A stretch of DNA of 64,000 nt from an uncultured Chitinophaga sp. (GCF_937898475.1 NZ_CALEJS010000033.1:135202-199201), one strand, 5' to 3'. Shown: positions 18,097-28,012, counted from the first letter of the stretch. Numbers and translations are program-made. The notes: generated by a model not told the origin, from the letters alone.

Positions 18097-19809
18097 ATGA
18101 AAAAGTTCCCATGGGACTTACTACTGTTCATCACCGGCCTATGCGTTTTCTTTATTGCAGCATGCCAACATAAGAACAGGATCCCTACTACCGAAGCGAT
18201 CAGCGCTATCGATCTGAAGAGAGGAAAAATAATACTCTGCGGCCCGCCCGAAAAACAGTTGGGCGAGGTAAACTTCAAGACCTCCTGCGCTGAAAAAACT
18301 CAGAAAGACTTCAATCTCGCTGTATCATTATTGCACTCCTTCGAATATGACGAAGCAGAAAAAGCCTTTGCCAGGATCATCGACCAGGAACCAGGATGCG
18401 CTATGGCTTACTGGGGAGTGGCTATGAGCAATTACCACCCGCTCTGGACGCCTCCCACAAAGGAAGAACTGGAAAAAGGCGCTAAAGCGATCACCATTGC
18501 ACAGGATCTTAAAAAAACAGCCCGTGAGTCTGCCTATATCAATGCCCTGGCTGCATTTTATAACAACTGGGATATCACCCCTCATACCACGCGCAGTGAG
18601 CGCTTTGAAGAGGCCATGGAAAGAGTGTATGCGGATTATCCCGATGACCCCGAAGCAGCCATCTTTTATGCACTGGCGCTGAACGGCGCCGCCAATCCCG
18701 CTGATACCACCTTTCGCAGGCAGCGAAAAGCGGGCGCGCTCTTAACCGCCATCTATCGCTATAAGCCGGATCATCCGGGCGTAGTGCATTATATCATCCA
18801 CAGCTACGATTATCCGCCACTGGCGCAGCTGGCGCTGCCTGCGGCCAAACGCTATGCCTCCCTGGCCCCTTCTTCTGCCCATGCACAGCATATGCCTTCG
18901 CATATATTCACACGGCTGGGCCTCTGGGAAGAGGATATACAATCCAACCTCACGGCTACCAGCGCCGCCAGGTGCTACGGGGAGAATATGGGCATTAAAG
19001 GGCATTGGGACGAAGAACTGCACGGGATAGATTACCTGGTATACGCGTACCTGCAAAAGGGAGATAACGTGCGCGCAAAGGAACAGTGCGATTATCTTGC
19101 CGCCATCACAAATGTGTATCCCGCCAGCTTTAAAGTGGCCTATTCACTGGCGGCCGTTCCTGCCCGTTATGCGCTGGAGAACCGTCTTTGGAAGGATGCC
19201 GCCGCACTGCCGGCACCTGGTCCTGCCAGCTTTCCCTGGAAAGCGCATTCCTGGGCCCGGGCCATTACCTGGTATGCACGCTCACTGGGCAACACCAACA
19301 CCGGCCGTTATGATGCCGCCAGAACGGAGCTGCGGCAACTGCAGCTGCTCTATGATACCTTCGTGGCGCAGAAAGACGCTTATAAGGCCAGCCAGCTGCT
19401 GATCCAGATCAAGTCCTGCCAGGCCTGGCTTTTATTCAAAGAAGAAAAGAAACAGGAAGCAGCGCTGCGGCTGATGCGCGCTGCAGCAGACCTGGAAGAC
19501 AATATCCAGAAGCTGCCGGTGACACCCGGCGAGATCCTTCCCGCCCGCGAACTGCTGGGAGATATGCTATTGCAGATGAACAAACCTCAGGAAGCCCTCA
19601 CCGCCTACGAAGCAAACCTTAAAGCGCGCCCCAACCGTTTTAACGGCCTGTACGGCGCCGGCGCCGCTGCCGAAAAGTGTAACAATACTGCCAAAGCTAA
19701 ACAGTATTATCAGCAGCTGGCCGGTATTACGGCTAATTCCAGCCGCCCCGAAGTGGAAAGCGCCAAATTGTATCTGAAGAAACAGGGGTATAAACTGGCG
19801 AGAAGGTAA
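18097..19809 (+). CDS. tetratricopeptide-repeat lipoprotein
   Basis: 570 residues. Lipoprotein signal with FFIAAC (Cys23). After a short N-terminal segment come many TPR-like helical pairs, for example LLHSFEYDEAEKAFARIIDQEPGCAMAYWGVAMS at the start and PQEALTAYEANLKARPNRFNGLYGAGAAAEKCNNTAKAKQYYQQL at the end. The layout matches a Bacteroidota TPR family with an HxxSHIFTRLG block (PSHIFTRLGLWEEDI). It probably anchors in the inner or outer membrane and binds protein partners. Its stop overlaps the next start (TAATG), so translation of the Pcm-like gene is coupled. Confidence 0.8.
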   Translation: MKKFPWDLLLFITGLCVFFIAACQHKNRIPTTEAISAIDLKRGKIILCGPPEKQLGEVNFKTSCAEKTQKDFNLAVSLLHSFEYDEAEKAFARIIDQEPGCAMAYWGVAMSNYHPLWTPPTKEELEKGAKAITIAQDLKKTARESAYINALAAFYNNWDITPHTTRSERFEEAMERVYADYPDDPEAAIFYALALNGAANPADTTFRRQRKAGALLTAIYRYKPDHPGVVHYIIHSYDYPPLAQLALPAAKRYASLAPSSAHAQHMPSHIFTRLGLWEEDIQSNLTATSAARCYGENMGIKGHWDEELHGIDYLVYAYLQKGDNVRAKEQCDYLAAITNVYPASFKVAYSLAAVPARYALENRLWKDAAALPAPGPASFPWKAHSWARAITWYARSLGNTNTGRYDAARTELRQLQLLYDTFVAQKDAYKASQLLIQIKSCQAWLLFKEEKKQEAALRLMRAAADLEDNIQKLPVTPGEILPARELLGDMLLQMNKPQEALTAYEANLKARPNRFNGLYGAGAAAEKCNNTAKAKQYYQQLAGITANSSRPEVESAKLYLKKQGYKLARR

Positions 19810-20546
19810 TGTTTAAACGTTCAACCGTTCAAACGCCCCATATTCGTACCTTTGTCCTGATGCAGCTCGCTACCGCCATACTGACCCTGGCGCTGAGCGC
19901 CGCCCCCTTCCAGGAAGATGCCTACCGGGAAAGCAGGAACGCCATGGTCACGCAGCAGATCCGGAAAGAAGGGATCCGGTCGCCAGCTGTATTAGCGGCC
20001 ATGCGTGCTGTACCCCGTCATCTCTTCGTCCCCGAAAGCATGCGGTCTTACGCCTACAGCGACCGCCCCGTCCCTATCGGCTACGGACAAACGATCTCGC
20101 AGCCCTACATCGTTGCTTACATGACGCAGGCCATTACCCCCCAGCCAGGCTTCAAAGTGCTGGAAATAGGCACCGGCTCGGGCTACCAGGCCGCTATACT
20201 GTCCGGGATAGTGAAAGCAGTATATACCATTGAGATCGTTGCGCCTTTGGGACAAAGCGCCAACGAAAGATTAAAACAACTGGGATATAACAATGTTACC
20301 GTCAGGATAGGCGATGGCTATCATGGCTGGAAGGAACAGGCCCCTTTCGATGCCATTGTAGTAACTGCCGCCACTGCCTATATCCCGCCACCCCTGCTGG
20401 AACAGCTCAAAGAGAATGGAAAAATGATCCTACCGGTAGGCTCTCCTTTTGAGACACAATGGCTGATGCTCGTCACCAAAAAAGATGGTAAAGCCATCAC
20501 TAAACGCCTGTTGCCAGTTTCGTTTGTCCCTTTTACCAGGAAGTAA
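19809..20546 (+). CDS. pcm: protein-L-isoaspartate O-methyltransferase, apparently exported
   Basis: 245 residues. The PCMT core is complete: RHLFVPESMRSYAYSDRPVPIGYGQTISQPYIVAYM, motif I LEIGTGSGYQAA, IVAPLGQSANERL, and a C-terminal LPVGSPFETQWLMLVTK block. Members methylate isoaspartyl residues to start repair of aged proteins. The N-terminus before the core (MQLATAILTLALSAAPFQED, from Met18) looks like a signal peptide, so the enzyme may work outside the cytoplasm, where SAM supply would be a puzzle. The start at 19809 overlaps the preceding stop; Met18 at 19860 is an alternative. Confidence 0.88.
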   Translation: MFKRSTVQTPHIRTFVLMQLATAILTLALSAAPFQEDAYRESRNAMVTQQIRKEGIRSPAVLAAMRAVPRHLFVPESMRSYAYSDRPVPIGYGQTISQPYIVAYMTQAITPQPGFKVLEIGTGSGYQAAILSGIVKAVYTIEIVAPLGQSANERLKQLGYNNVTVRIGDGYHGWKEQAPFDAIVVTAATAYIPPPLLEQLKENGKMILPVGSPFETQWLMLVTKKDGKAITKRLLPVSFVPFTRK

Positions 20547-20566
20547 GACAACCAAACGGTATAACC

Positions 20567-22945
20567 ATGAGGGTACTTTGGTCTATTGGCCTGCTATCTG
20601 CTGCCATCATAGCTTTTCAGCTGGCTTTAATGCAAGTGCTGTCTATTGTGCAATGGTATCATTTCGCTTACATGGTAATTTCGGTAGCCTTGCTGGGCTT
20701 CGGAACAGCCGGCACCGTATTATCCATCTTCCGTAAAAAAATGCTGGCCCATCTTACTGCCTGGCTGTTCTGGCTGATGATGGGCGCAGGACTGGGTATG
20801 GCCCTTGTAACCGGTATTGCACAAACGCCGGCCATCCGTTTTGACGCTTACCTGCTTTTCACAGATTTAAAGCAGGCAGGACTGCTGCTGCTGAACTATC
20901 TGCTGTTCTTCATTCCCTTTTTCCTGGGTGCGCTGGCCATCGGCCTCCTGTTTGTGGCGTATGCAGAGCGCATCAGCAAACTGTATTTCGCCAATCTAAC
21001 CGGCTCGGGCATGGGCGGTATACTGGCGCTGGTGGGCGTCGGTATTCTGAGTCCGCAGCAACTCACTACGGTCATGGCTATACTGCCTGTACTGGCTGCC
21101 TGGCTGATCCTGCCAAGACGATACCTCATAGTGCTGGCTGCCATCGTCATTATCGGCCTGAAATGGATGTTTCCTTCTCCCCTGCACTTATCCCAATATA
21201 AAGACCTTAGCAAAACACTGCTGCTGCCCGGGGCGAAGATCACCCGGGAAAAGAACAGTCCCGGCGGACTTATCCAAACCCTCACCTCGCCCGCCTTGCG
21301 CTATGCGCCAGGCTTAAGCCTGAACGCTACCACTACCGGCGATGTGAACTATGCGGCCTTTGTAAATGGCGACTGGTTTGGCGCGGTACTCAAGGCAGAT
21401 ACTTCCTGTATCCTTAACTATACCACCCTTGCACTGCCGTATGTGATCGGTCCGCGTAAAGAAGTGCTTGTACTAAGCGCCGGCGGCGGGGCCCACATAC
21501 AACAGGCCCGCAGCAATGGTGCCGAAAAAATTACCGCGGTAGAGCCCAATGCCGTTATGCTGAACATCTTACAAAACGACTGGGGCCCTGGTGTCCGCGC
21601 GCTTGCATTGGAACCACGCACATTCCTGTCAACCGGCACTGAAGAATTTGACCTGATCACGCTGCCCATTGCGGGCTCCTTTGGCGGAGCTGCAGGCCTC
21701 TTTGCCTTGCAGGAACAGTTTGTACTGACCAGGGAAGCCTTCCTTGAAATGTGGATCAGGCTGCGGCACGATGGCGCCATCAGTGTAAGCGCCTGGATGG
21801 ACTACCCGCTTCGCCATCCGCTGAAGCTGCTGGCCACCATCACGGAGATGCTGTATAGCGCAGGCATTACAGATCCGCGTCAGCATATTGCCGCTGTCAG
21901 AAGCTGGGGCACTATCACCTTTGCGGTTACACGTTCACCTTTAACAGCAAAAGAGATAGCCGCCGTCCGGCAGTTCTGTGAAGACATGCAGTTTGATCCC
22001 GCTATCCTGCCCGGCCTGCTGGAATCGGAACGCGCGCAGTATAACCAGCTGGAAGATACTTTGCTGTTTCACTATATCAACCGTATATTATCCCCCGGCG
22101 GCAACGGATTCTATAACGATTATGATTTTAACATCCGTCCGGCTACTGATAACCAGCCTTATTTCCAGCAGTTCATTAAACTATCCCGCCTGCCACGCTT
22201 AGCCGGTTTTTTGGGCAACCGGTCACTGCCTTTTCTTGAACTGGGCTACCTGCTGCTGATAGCTACTTTTGTGCAGATCATCCTGCTGTCCTTCATCCTC
22301 ATCATAGTGCCGCTGTTCAGAAAAGGATGGAAAAGCGCCGCCCTGCCGGGTATCCTGGTTTATTTCAGCGGCATCGGCTATATGTTTGTTGAAATGGTAT
22401 TGATCCAGCGTTGTATACTGTACTTTGGCACACCTGTATATGCCGCCGCAGCGGTGATCACTTCCCTGCTGATCTTCTCGGGCCTTGGCAGTTATGTATC
22501 GCCTTACCTCATGCAACCGCGAAAGCTGCTCATAGCAGTGCTGATCTGCATTACGGGTTTGCTCCTGGTATATGCGCCTGCGTTAACGCCGCTGCTGCAA
22601 AATACCATGCACCTGCCTTTACTTTTTAAAGCTTTCATTGTACTATTGCTGATAGCGCCCCTGGCATTCCTGATGGGTATACCTTTTCCAGCCGGCCTTT
22701 CTTATGTGGCCCGAACGGAAGCAGCTGCAGTACCCTGGGCCTGGGGGGTAAACGGATGCCTGTCGGTGATCAGCACGGGATTGGCCAGTATCATTGCAAT
22801 AGAGCTGGGCTTCAGCTGGGTGATGATGCTCGCTGCCGCAGCATATGGCCTGGTCATCCTGCCGCTGTTGTCCGCTTCCGGACGATCATCGTTCAGAACC
22901 GGACAGAAAAAGCCTTTCAGCAACCTGCAACAAAGCCATAGGTAA
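20567..22945 (+). CDS. polytopic membrane protein with spermidine-synthase-like domain
   Basis: 792 residues. About seven N-terminal membrane helices (1-215), a central soluble domain (about 270-480) with a spermidine-synthase/SAM-binding pattern (EVLVLSAGGGAHIQQARSNGAEKITAVEPNAVML), then about eight more helices (about 550-780). This fused layout occurs in the MFS/spermidine-synthase-like family. The usual aminopropyltransferase acid GGGDG is replaced by GGGAH, so polyamine synthesis is doubtful; a small-molecule methyltransferase or transport role is possible. It follows the Pcm-like gene by 20 bp in the same direction. Confidence 0.78.
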   Translation: MRVLWSIGLLSAAIIAFQLALMQVLSIVQWYHFAYMVISVALLGFGTAGTVLSIFRKKMLAHLTAWLFWLMMGAGLGMALVTGIAQTPAIRFDAYLLFTDLKQAGLLLLNYLLFFIPFFLGALAIGLLFVAYAERISKLYFANLTGSGMGGILALVGVGILSPQQLTTVMAILPVLAAWLILPRRYLIVLAAIVIIGLKWMFPSPLHLSQYKDLSKTLLLPGAKITREKNSPGGLIQTLTSPALRYAPGLSLNATTTGDVNYAAFVNGDWFGAVLKADTSCILNYTTLALPYVIGPRKEVLVLSAGGGAHIQQARSNGAEKITAVEPNAVMLNILQNDWGPGVRALALEPRTFLSTGTEEFDLITLPIAGSFGGAAGLFALQEQFVLTREAFLEMWIRLRHDGAISVSAWMDYPLRHPLKLLATITEMLYSAGITDPRQHIAAVRSWGTITFAVTRSPLTAKEIAAVRQFCEDMQFDPAILPGLLESERAQYNQLEDTLLFHYINRILSPGGNGFYNDYDFNIRPATDNQPYFQQFIKLSRLPRLAGFLGNRSLPFLELGYLLLIATFVQIILLSFILIIVPLFRKGWKSAALPGILVYFSGIGYMFVEMVLIQRCILYFGTPVYAAAAVITSLLIFSGLGSYVSPYLMQPRKLLIAVLICITGLLLVYAPALTPLLQNTMHLPLLFKAFIVLLLIAPLAFLMGIPFPAGLSYVARTEAAAVPWAWGVNGCLSVISTGLASIIAIELGFSWVMMLAAAAYGLVILPLLSASGRSSFRTGQKKPFSNLQQSHR

Positions 22946-23008
22946 GCCTTTACAGAAAATGGCAATATTCTTGGTCTACACCCTACACCAAATAAAAATG
23001 CTCCTATT

Positions 23009-25423
23009 ATGTTAAGCAGCTATTTCAGGATCGCCTGGCGGAATCTGTCTAAACAAAAAATGTATGCCTTCATCAAGATCGGTGGATTTGCCCTGGGTAT
23101 TGCCGCCTGCCTGCTGATTGGCTTATATATCAGGCAGGAACTTAGCTATGACAAACAATATCCCCGGGCAGACCGTATCTACCGGGTAGTGATAGACTGG
23201 AATATGCCCAATGCCAGAACCACTTATCTGCCGCCTCCCCTGGCAAACGCCATGAAGAAAGACTTTCCTGAAGTAGAGGAAGCCGGCCGCATACTGGACG
23301 GCGAGCTGTTTGGCGCCGGAAGCAGTGAAGTAAGGCCTGCAGGTAAAGAACAGAATACCTATGAAGAAGGGGTGATCTTTGCAGACCAGGAACTGCTGAC
23401 GCTACTGCAGCTGCCCTTTATTTACGGGGATCCTGCGCATGCTCTCAGCAAACCCAATACCATTGTGATCACAAAACGCAAGGCAGATAAATACTTTCCG
23501 AATCAGGATCCGCTTGGTAAAACACTGATCCTGAATGATGATAAAACGAAACCTTATGAGGTAACCGGCGTCATCGCCGATTTCCCCGAGACCTCCCACC
23601 TGCAGTGCGATTTTCTGCTTACCCTGAAAGGCGTTGAGTTATGGCCGGGCGAACAAACCCACTGGCTCACCACCAACTATCATACTTACTTCCTGCTGCG
23701 CCCGGGAACGGATATTGCAAAATTCCAGACAAAGCTGTCGGCCGTTAAAGACAGGTACCTGTTGAACAGCGCGCGGGCAACCGGCAACAAAGGGGTTATA
23801 GATATTATGTCGAAAGTGAGCCTGGGATTTCAGCCGCTTAAAGATATTCACCTGAGATCGCAGGGTATCAATGATGGGCGCAGCCACAGCGACATTCGCA
23901 TGGTATGGCTGTTCGGCGCAATCGCAGGCTTTATCCTGCTCATTGCCTGCATCAACTTTATCAATCTCTCTACCGCCAGATCGGCTACCAGGGCCAAAGA
24001 GGTAGGACTGAGAAAAACCATCGGCTCTGATCGCGGCAGTTTGATCCGGCAGTTCCTGAGCGAGTCGCTGTTATTCAGTATGCTTTCTTTTGCCCTGGGT
24101 ATACTGCTTGCCCGGCTGCTGCTGCCGTATTTCAATACACTATCGGGCAAGTCGCTGCACATTCCCTGGAGCGCCTGGTGGATGGCGCCCTTGCTGCTTG
24201 CCGCAGCAGTAGTGGCAGGACTATTGGCAGGCCTTTATCCCTCCCTGTACCTTTCTTCCTTTCAACCCATCCAGGCGCTGAAAGGAAGGGTGAACCGCGG
24301 CAGCAGGTCTGGTATGCGAAGCACATTGGTAGTGTTCCAGTTTACTGTTTCCATTGCACTGATCGCAGGCACCTTTGTGATCTACCGGCAGATGAGATAT
24401 ATTCTTGACAAAAAAACAGGATTTGAAAAAGACCAGGTGATGATGATACAAGGCGCCAACGCCGTAGGGAACCGCATGCAGGCCTTTAAAGCAGCGCTGT
24501 TACAAGTGCCCGGTGTACAGCGCGCCTCCGTCAGCGACTACCTGCCGGTAGCCGGTACCAAGCGAAACGATAACCTATTCTGGGAAGAAGGGAAGTCACA
24601 GGAAACAGCTCCCATATCCGGCCAGTTATGGCAGATAGATCATGACTACCTGAAGACAATGGGCATGCGTATTGTGGCAGGGAGGGACTTTAACGTTAAC
24701 ATGCCTACGGATTCACAGGCCGTGATCATCAACCAGATGATGGCTAAGCAATTGGGAAAAGATCCGATAGGTATGCGTATCAGTCATGGAGACGAGCCGC
24801 GAACGGTGATCGGTGTAGTGGAAGATTTTCACTTTGAATCCTTCCGGGAAAATATACGCCCCCTTTGCCTGGAAATAGGGAATAGTCCTTCAATCGTATC
24901 CGTTAAGGTGAGCACGGCGGATATGGGGTTCCTGGTGCAGGCACTCAGCGCTGTATGGAAAGGTTTTGCTCCCCATCAGCCTATCCGCTATACCTTCCTC
25001 GACCAGCGTTTTGCGCGTATGTACACCGATGTACAACGCACCGGCGGCATCTTCACCAGTTTTTCCGTGCTGGCCATTATTGTTGCGTGCCTGGGTCTCT
25101 TAGGGTTGTCTGCCTTCATGGCAGAGCAGCGCACCAAAGAGATCGGCGTCAGGAAAGTGCTGGGCGCCAGCGTAAGCAGCATACTGGCGTTGCTTTCAAA
25201 AGATTTCCTTCGCCTGGTAGGCATCGCGGTACTGATCGCTTCTCCCCTGGCCTGGTACATGATGCACAGCTGGCTGGAGAACTTTGCTTACCACATAAAT
25301 ATCGAATGGTGGGTATTTATAGTGGCGGGATTGATAGCCACAGGCATTGCATTGCTGACGGTGTCTTTTCAGTCAGTAAAAGCTGCATTGACAAATCCTG
25401 TGCAATCGTTGAGATCAGAGTAG
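23009..25423 (+). CDS. FtsX/MacB-type ABC transporter permease
   Basis: 804 residues in the two-module form common in Bacteroidota. First module: membrane helix at about 20-43 (FIKIGGFALGIAACLLIGLYI), MacB periplasmic core (about 55-260), then FtsX helices (about 290-435) with the ARSATRAKEVGLRKTIGSDRG coupling motif. The second module repeats this, ending RTKEIGVRKVLGASVSSILALLS and three helices. No ATPase gene is adjacent, so it pairs with an ATPase encoded elsewhere. Such permeases usually export peptides or lipids or act in envelope stress. Substrate unknown. Confidence 0.92.
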   Translation: MLSSYFRIAWRNLSKQKMYAFIKIGGFALGIAACLLIGLYIRQELSYDKQYPRADRIYRVVIDWNMPNARTTYLPPPLANAMKKDFPEVEEAGRILDGELFGAGSSEVRPAGKEQNTYEEGVIFADQELLTLLQLPFIYGDPAHALSKPNTIVITKRKADKYFPNQDPLGKTLILNDDKTKPYEVTGVIADFPETSHLQCDFLLTLKGVELWPGEQTHWLTTNYHTYFLLRPGTDIAKFQTKLSAVKDRYLLNSARATGNKGVIDIMSKVSLGFQPLKDIHLRSQGINDGRSHSDIRMVWLFGAIAGFILLIACINFINLSTARSATRAKEVGLRKTIGSDRGSLIRQFLSESLLFSMLSFALGILLARLLLPYFNTLSGKSLHIPWSAWWMAPLLLAAAVVAGLLAGLYPSLYLSSFQPIQALKGRVNRGSRSGMRSTLVVFQFTVSIALIAGTFVIYRQMRYILDKKTGFEKDQVMMIQGANAVGNRMQAFKAALLQVPGVQRASVSDYLPVAGTKRNDNLFWEEGKSQETAPISGQLWQIDHDYLKTMGMRIVAGRDFNVNMPTDSQAVIINQMMAKQLGKDPIGMRISHGDEPRTVIGVVEDFHFESFRENIRPLCLEIGNSPSIVSVKVSTADMGFLVQALSAVWKGFAPHQPIRYTFLDQRFARMYTDVQRTGGIFTSFSVLAIIVACLGLLGLSAFMAEQRTKEIGVRKVLGASVSSILALLSKDFLRLVGIAVLIASPLAWYMMHSWLENFAYHINIEWWVFIVAGLIATGIALLTVSFQSVKAALTNPVQSLRSE

Positions 25424-25444
25424 GATGAAGGGGGATGATAAAGG

Positions 25445-25773
25445 TTGAGCGCACAATCAGCTACCACTCCGCCAGCCGATATGATGATACGCATCGCTGA
25501 AATTGAAATCGTACCGGAACACCTGGAAGCATACAATGCCATCCTCAGCACTGAAGCGACAGCGTCCATGATAAAGGAACCTGGGGTCATTGCAATCTTC
25601 CTATGTACCAGCGGGAGAATCCCAACCAGGTGAGAATAGTGGAAATTTACGCCAGTAAAGCCGCCCACCAGGCACACCTGGCAACGCCGCATTTCCAGCA
25701 CTACCAAACCTCCACCCGCCACATGGTGAAATCACCGTTCTTTCCCCTACTTCCTGCCAACAACCGGCTTTAA
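25445..25773 (+). pseudogene. frameshifted antibiotic-biosynthesis-monooxygenase-like protein
   Basis: The first reading frame (ATG 25481 or 25484) encodes MIRIAEIEIVPEHLEAYNAI...KEPGVIAIF, the start of a small ABM/quinol-monooxygenase-type domain. After the codons for AIF the frame is lost. A single missing C near 25600 explains it: from 25603 the other frame continues MYQRENPNQVRIVEIYASK...TPHFQHYQTSTRHMVKS as in the family. The usual signal peptide is absent (only AQSATTPPAD-like residue before the domain), and the expected C-terminal tail is replaced by PFFPLLPANNRL running 27 bp into the convergent neighbour. So it looks degraded at both ends. Confidence 0.8.
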
Positions 25774-26844
25774 ACACTCCCTCAGTTCCACCAGCAGCTT
25801 ACCCGGTTCTTCCCAGGGTATCATATGAGCAGAATTTTCAAACCAGACGCCTTTCTTTACCGGTGCACTAACCGCCTTTAACCAGGCCGCTGTAGGCTCC
25901 GAAGGCGTGGTATAATCATGCCTGCCCATAAACATGAACACCGGAACCGGGAACCGCTTCACCGGCTTAAAATCCACTTCCAGGAACTCCGGCAACACCC
26001 GCCATAGGGTGAACACATTGCCATCATCAATTGACGGCACCTCTTTCCGCTCATAATCCGGCGACAACAAAGGGCCGTTATGGAAATACATCGACTCACT
26101 CCTGTAAGCGCTTAACCCGCCGTAATACTGCGCCCATTTCCTGGCCGTGATAATCCGTTCCCGGGTGATCGGCTGATCACCAGGGTAAGGCGCAATCGTC
26201 CTGAGCTCCGCCAGCGCAGTATCATTTTTGTATTTCTCTGCCTGCGACACGGCATACTCAAAACTCACCTGCTCATTCACCCTGGTATTGATCACCTGCC
26301 CGATACCGATATAGGCATAGAAAAGATCTGGACGTTTCAGAACGGCTTTCATGCCGATGATCGTTCCCCAGCTATGCCCCATCAGAATTACCTTTGTAGC
26401 CTGATAACGTTCTTTGATGTAAGCCGCCAGCTCGATGGCATCATCTACATAGGTATCGATCCTGATCGTATGCGCTATAGAATCCGGCGGCGTTGCCTGG
26501 AAAGTTCTGCCCGCGCCACGCTGATCATAATTTACAACGGTAAAATATTCTTCAATAGGACGCTGGAACATCCACATGACCGGCGAAATCGGAGAAGCCG
26601 GACCACCATGTACAAAAAGGATCACAGGGTTATCCTTATGCTGTCCGCGTGCATATACCCATTGCGGAATGCCACCGATCTTTGCCTGGTAAGTTTCCTG
26701 GATACCATCGGGCGTCACGATCCTGTCCAGGTCTGTAATGATCCGCCTTCCCTTGGAAAGACCGGCGCTTGTACTGTCGTCTTGTGCAAAAAGTAATATC
26801 GGCGCTATGGCAAGGTAGAGCAGCAGGAGGATTTTGTTGATCAT
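25747..26844 (-). CDS. exported alpha/beta hydrolase (proline-iminopeptidase-like)
   Basis: 365 residues with a signal peptide (about 1-20, ending LLFAQ). HGGPASP oxyanion-loop motif at 79-85, nucleophile elbow GHSWG with Ser158, VVNYDQRGAGRT before it, candidate acid Asp310 (MGRHD) and His340 (NSAHM). The HGGP and DQRGAG motifs are typical of the proline iminopeptidase/S33 group. Export suggests a periplasmic or surface peptidase or esterase. It overlaps the end of the broken ABM gene tail to tail. Confidence 0.87.
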   Translation of the reverse strand: MINKILLLLYLAIAPILLFAQDDSTSAGLSKGRRIITDLDRIVTPDGIQETYQAKIGGIPQWVYARGQHKDNPVILFVHGGPASPISPVMWMFQRPIEEYFTVVNYDQRGAGRTFQATPPDSIAHTIRIDTYVDDAIELAAYIKERYQATKVILMGHSWGTIIGMKAVLKRPDLFYAYIGIGQVINTRVNEQVSFEYAVSQAEKYKNDTALAELRTIAPYPGDQPITRERIITARKWAQYYGGLSAYRSESMYFHNGPLLSPDYERKEVPSIDDGNVFTLWRVLPEFLEVDFKPVKRFPVPVFMFMGRHDYTTPSEPTAAWLKAVSAPVKKGVWFENSAHMIPWEEPGKLLVELRECLKPVVGRK

Positions 26845-26959
26845 AGATAGTCTTACGGAAAATGTATCAGCGAGGATACAACTAAAATATTATAAATGCA
26901 AGCGCACCCCGCCTGAAAATATATTGTAACTTGCGCCCTTAAACCCAAATTCCTGTACC

Positions 26960-27955
26960 ATGAGATTAAGATTTCTATTGTTAGCCTGTGTGACAATCAC
27001 TGCGTTTTCATGTAAAAAGAGTAACGAGCAAGCCCCTCCGGCTGCGCCTCCTGCTTCGGAAGGTACCGTGGAAGCGCTGCTGAAACTTACCGGCGACATT
27101 AAGACCAGCGAATCGCCCCTGGGCAAAAAAGCGCCGGGAACTACGGTATTTGCAAAGACGCTAACTGACAGCACCATCTACTATGTGATCGTGCGAAAAG
27201 ACAACAAGTCTGTTTACATCGGGGTGTTTAACCAGGCAGACTCAATTAAACTCAAACTGCCAACTGCGGGAACCGTAACGGTGGAAGCGGCGGCTTATAA
27301 AAAAGGATCAGGAACGGGCCTGTTTTACAGATGGTACGACGGGCGGCAGGCTTACTCCTCCCCTATTTACGGCGGAGACGCCGTCAACCCAACCGGTTAT
27401 GTTACCAACCAAATGGACACTATCCGGTACGTTTACGGTTATGTCTTCCGTGCAGACTCACTGCGTTACAGGAGTATGTTTGTTCCGGAAGATAGCACCA
27501 GGGCAACCAACACCCTCCATCCGGAAATGGACGCCTACCTGGGCAGCACCACCTTTGCTGCATCTGCCGCTCCGGATGTGGTCAACCTGTTCATGAAGCG
27601 TCATACATTCGGCGTACAATACAGTACTCAAAATTTCACCTCCGGCAGGTTGATAGCAGATTACTCCAACTACATGCCCACAAGGTATCTCACCCCGGCT
27701 GACACCACCAGACAATTCCTATATACGGCAGAAGAATTCAAGGAAAGAGATTCACTCCTGAATGACGCTGTTACCGTGAAACTGAAATGGGAAAAACCAG
27801 ATGGCGCCATTGTTGCTCTCGGAGAGAAAAAGATCTACTTCAAGAGAAATATCCTCACAAAGATCAACGTCACCATTCCTCCCTCCGGCAGCGCAGCTTT
27901 TACGCCGTCTATCACTGAAACTGACTGGACAGGCAGCGAGACCGTAGGTTTCTGA
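26960..27955 (+). CDS. lipoprotein of unknown function
   Basis: 331 residues. Lipoprotein signal with Cys18 (ITAFSC), followed by a Pro/Ala-rich linker (about 22-35). The mature protein is strand-rich: a domain with GDIKTSESPLGKKAPGTTVFAKTLTDSTIYYVIV and a later part with DAVTVKLKWEKPDGAIVALGEKKIYFKRNILTKINVTIP. The second part recalls fimbrillin-like or FimB/Mfa2-type surface proteins, but the match is too loose to name it. It ends at a strong bidirectional terminator. Confidence 0.6.
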   Translation: MRLRFLLLACVTITAFSCKKSNEQAPPAAPPASEGTVEALLKLTGDIKTSESPLGKKAPGTTVFAKTLTDSTIYYVIVRKDNKSVYIGVFNQADSIKLKLPTAGTVTVEAAAYKKGSGTGLFYRWYDGRQAYSSPIYGGDAVNPTGYVTNQMDTIRYVYGYVFRADSLRYRSMFVPEDSTRATNTLHPEMDAYLGSTTFAASAAPDVVNLFMKRHTFGVQYSTQNFTSGRLIADYSNYMPTRYLTPADTTRQFLYTAEEFKERDSLLNDAVTVKLKWEKPDGAIVALGEKKIYFKRNILTKINVTIPPSGSAAFTPSITETDWTGSETVGF

Positions 27956-27972
27956 TAACATACTGCTATTAT

Positions 27973-28012
27973 AAATAAACCGGACCAGGTGATTGCCTGG
28001 TCCGGTTTATTT
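27973..28012. terminator. bidirectional rho-independent terminator
   Basis: A 17-bp inverted repeat (27973-27989 and 27996-28012) with a 6-base loop (TGATTG). AT-rich outer pairs give U-rich tracts on both strands (TTTATTTT on plus, TTTATTTATA on minus). It sits between the convergent genes ending at 27955 and 28056. Confidence 0.9.

Noticed and set aside
24955..25428. A 157-codon plus-strand open frame in another phase
   Set aside because: Overlaps the well-supported FtsX permease end; His/Arg-rich out-of-frame composition.
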